A DNA stretch of 64,000 bases from Bradyrhizobium lablabi (lineage in GTDB: Bacteria; Pseudomonadota; Alphaproteobacteria; Rhizobiales; Xanthobacteraceae): the NCBI RefSeq assembly GCF_018129385.1, contig NZ_JAFCLN010000004.1, positions 62,001 to 126,000 on the forward strand, read 5' to 3'. The notes beneath the pieces were generated by a model, which worked only from the letters and a program-made list of their open reading frames with translations, did not search any database and was not told where the DNA came from. Positions 62,875 to 64,000 of the stretch are shown here, piece after piece (the stretch's first letter is position 1; every line of letters starts with the position of its first letter). Made by a program: the position numbers and the translations under genes.

Positions 62875-63771
62875 ATGGAACCGATCATCGACGCACACCA
62901 CCACATCTGGCGGCAGGCCGACCAGCCCTGGCTGCAAGGACCGACGGTGCCGAGGATATTCGGCGCCTATGATGCGCTCAAGCGCGACTATCCGGTGGAG
63001 GAATTTCTTTCCGACATCGCGGGCACCGGTGTGGTGAAGTCGGTTTATGTGCAGACCAACTGGGGCAAGGGACAGGAAATCAGGGAAGTCGAATGGGTTC
63101 AGGCCAATGCCGACCGCGCCGGCTGGCCGCACGCCATCGTCTCCTACGTCGATTTCCAGAGCGAGCAGGCGCCGCAGGTGATGGAAGCGCAGGCGAAATC
63201 TCCGCTGATGCGCGGCGTGCGCCAGCAATTGCACTGGCACACCAACGAGCAGTACCGGTTTGCACCTGCGCCGGACCAGATGAACACCGCGGCATTCCGC
63301 AGGAATTTCGCCTTGCTGGAAGAGCGCGGCTGGCTGTTCGAATTGCAGGTGTTCACCTCCCAGATGGCCGACGGCAGCGCGTTGGCGAAAGCCTTTCCCG
63401 GCATCACGCTGGTGCTGGAGCATGCCGGCATGCCCGAGGACCGCTCGGCGGAAGGCCGGCGGGCGTGGCGCGAAGGCATGCGGCGGCTGGCCGATCAGCC
63501 GAACATGCACACCAAGTTTTCCGGGCTCGGCACTTTCATCCGCCGTAACGACGCCCAGCACATCGCCGATATTGTCGGCGAAACACTGGAACTGTTCGGT
63601 GCAAACCGCTGCGTTTGGGGATCGAATTTCCCGATCGAAAAGCTGTGGACCGACTATGCGTCGATCGTGAGCGCCATCAAATCGGCGCTGACATCAGTCC
63701 CCGAGAGCGATCGGCGCGCAGTATTGCACGATACCGCCGCGAGACTTTATCGTCTCACCGAGACAAAATGA
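62875..63771 (+). CDS. Amidohydrolase 2-family protein (PDC-lactonase-like)
   Basis: Metal-dependent hydrolase of the amidohydrolase_2 family (TIM barrel), 298 residues. The metal-binding opening IIDAHHHIW has His8-His10, further conserved His residues lie in VLEHAGMPEDR, and the end reads RCVWGSNFPIEKLW with the late Asp/Asn position. The family includes 2-pyrone-4,6-dicarboxylate lactonase and L-fuconolactonase-like enzymes. GAGGAA (62863-62868) precedes ATG 62875. As the last gene of a TRAP operon, it probably hydrolyses the imported lactone or cyclic acid (inference). Confidence 0.9.
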   Translation: MEPIIDAHHHIWRQADQPWLQGPTVPRIFGAYDALKRDYPVEEFLSDIAGTGVVKSVYVQTNWGKGQEIREVEWVQANADRAGWPHAIVSYVDFQSEQAPQVMEAQAKSPLMRGVRQQLHWHTNEQYRFAPAPDQMNTAAFRRNFALLEERGWLFELQVFTSQMADGSALAKAFPGITLVLEHAGMPEDRSAEGRRAWREGMRRLADQPNMHTKFSGLGTFIRRNDAQHIADIVGETLELFGANRCVWGSNFPIEKLWTDYASIVSAIKSALTSVPESDRRAVLHDTAARLYRLTETK

Positions 63772-63885
63772 AAGCGCGAATGACCGCTAACGGAGTTGGC
63801 GTCATGGCGCGGCCACGAGAGGAAGCGCCAATCGTCCGCGCTTCCACTGGACCGAACTGAGGTCAACAGATTGATACCTGCGCAC

Positions 63886-64000
63886 CTACTGGAACCAGGC
63901 GGCATAGATCCTTGCAAAGCTGCCGTCGTTCATCGCGATGTGCAGCCACTGATCGACGAAGGCCTTCAGCGCCACATCGCGCTGTAGCCAATAGGCCTTC
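63886..64000 (-). CDS. SBP family 3 (amino-acid-type) binding protein, C-terminal fragment at window edge
   Basis: The minus-strand reading from the window end to TAG at 63886 gives KAYWLQRDVALKAFVDQWLH followed by IAMNDGSFARIYAAWFQ. This is the typical end of a family 3 periplasmic binding protein (amino-acid or cyclohexadienyl-dehydratase-like). Only 37 residues are in the window; the start, signal peptide and ligand are outside. Confidence reflects the strong C-terminal pattern. Confidence 0.7.
   Translation of the reverse strand, partial: KAYWLQRDVALKAFVDQWLHIAMNDGSFARIYAAWFQ

Overview
The window is chromosomal DNA of a high-GC alphaproteobacterium. The protein families, the gene clusters (cysS-GNAT-cimA; DAHP synthase-dgkA-nadE; Atm1-like ABC exporter-psd-pssA) and the dispersed intergenic palindromes all point to Bradyrhizobium or a very close relative in the Hyphomicrobiales. 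No rRNA, tRNA, CRISPR array, transposase, integrase or phage gene was found. This organism call comes from pattern recognition and was not checked by a search.

Layout. 0-5.4 kb: a catabolic-looking cluster with a quinate/shikimate dehydrogenase-like AroE, a type II dehydroquinase, an SDR, an RraA-like protein and two tripartite-tricarboxylate (Bug/TctC) binding proteins. 5.5-21.8 kb: housekeeping genes for phosphatidylethanolamine synthesis, an Atm1-like exporter, a LOG protein, citramalate synthase, CysS with a tiny membrane protein, NAD synthase, diacylglycerol kinase and DAHP synthase. 21.8-28.7 kb: a repeat-rich accessory stretch with small secreted or zinc-binding proteins, VOC and GFA proteins and a NERD-nuclease/UvrD-like helicase fusion. 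28.7-38.4 kb: glutathione reductase, RpiA, phosphoglycolate phosphatase, MoaA and a TRAP permease pair. 38.7-46.4 kb: an apparently inserted block with glutaryl-CoA dehydrogenase, an HCCA isomerase-like protein, a GST, two class III CoA transferases, a LysR regulator and a Bug binding protein. 46.4-51.8 kb: two duplicated TRAP binding proteins around a second LOG protein, then Mrp/ApbC. 51.9-58.2 kb: VOC, a 3-hydroxyisobutyrate-dehydrogenase-like enzyme, an ABC-type binding protein, a porin and an MFS exporter. 58.2-63.8 kb: a GntR-controlled TRAP operon with two tandem binding proteins and an amidohydrolase.

The main theme is uptake and catabolism of organic and aromatic acids. There are ten solute-binding proteins (three Bug, four TRAP DctP-type, two ABC_sub_bind, one SBP family 3) but only two sets of membrane permeases. 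Binding proteins appear to have been duplicated and scattered.

Two rearrangement scars are readable. The last 16 codons and the stop of a TRAP binding-protein gene survive as a relic at 38629-38679, beside the permease genes, while full-length copies lie 8-11 kb away beyond the glutarate block. A 128-bp direct repeat of the 3' end of the hydroxyisobutyrate-dehydrogenase-like gene flanks the 2.9 kb holding the ABC binding protein and the porin. Other items worth a look are a perfect 17-bp hairpin just ahead of mrp, a TGACA cluster in a divergent promoter region, and the NERD-helicase inside a repeat-bounded block. I did not find a convincing wholly new multi-gene system.
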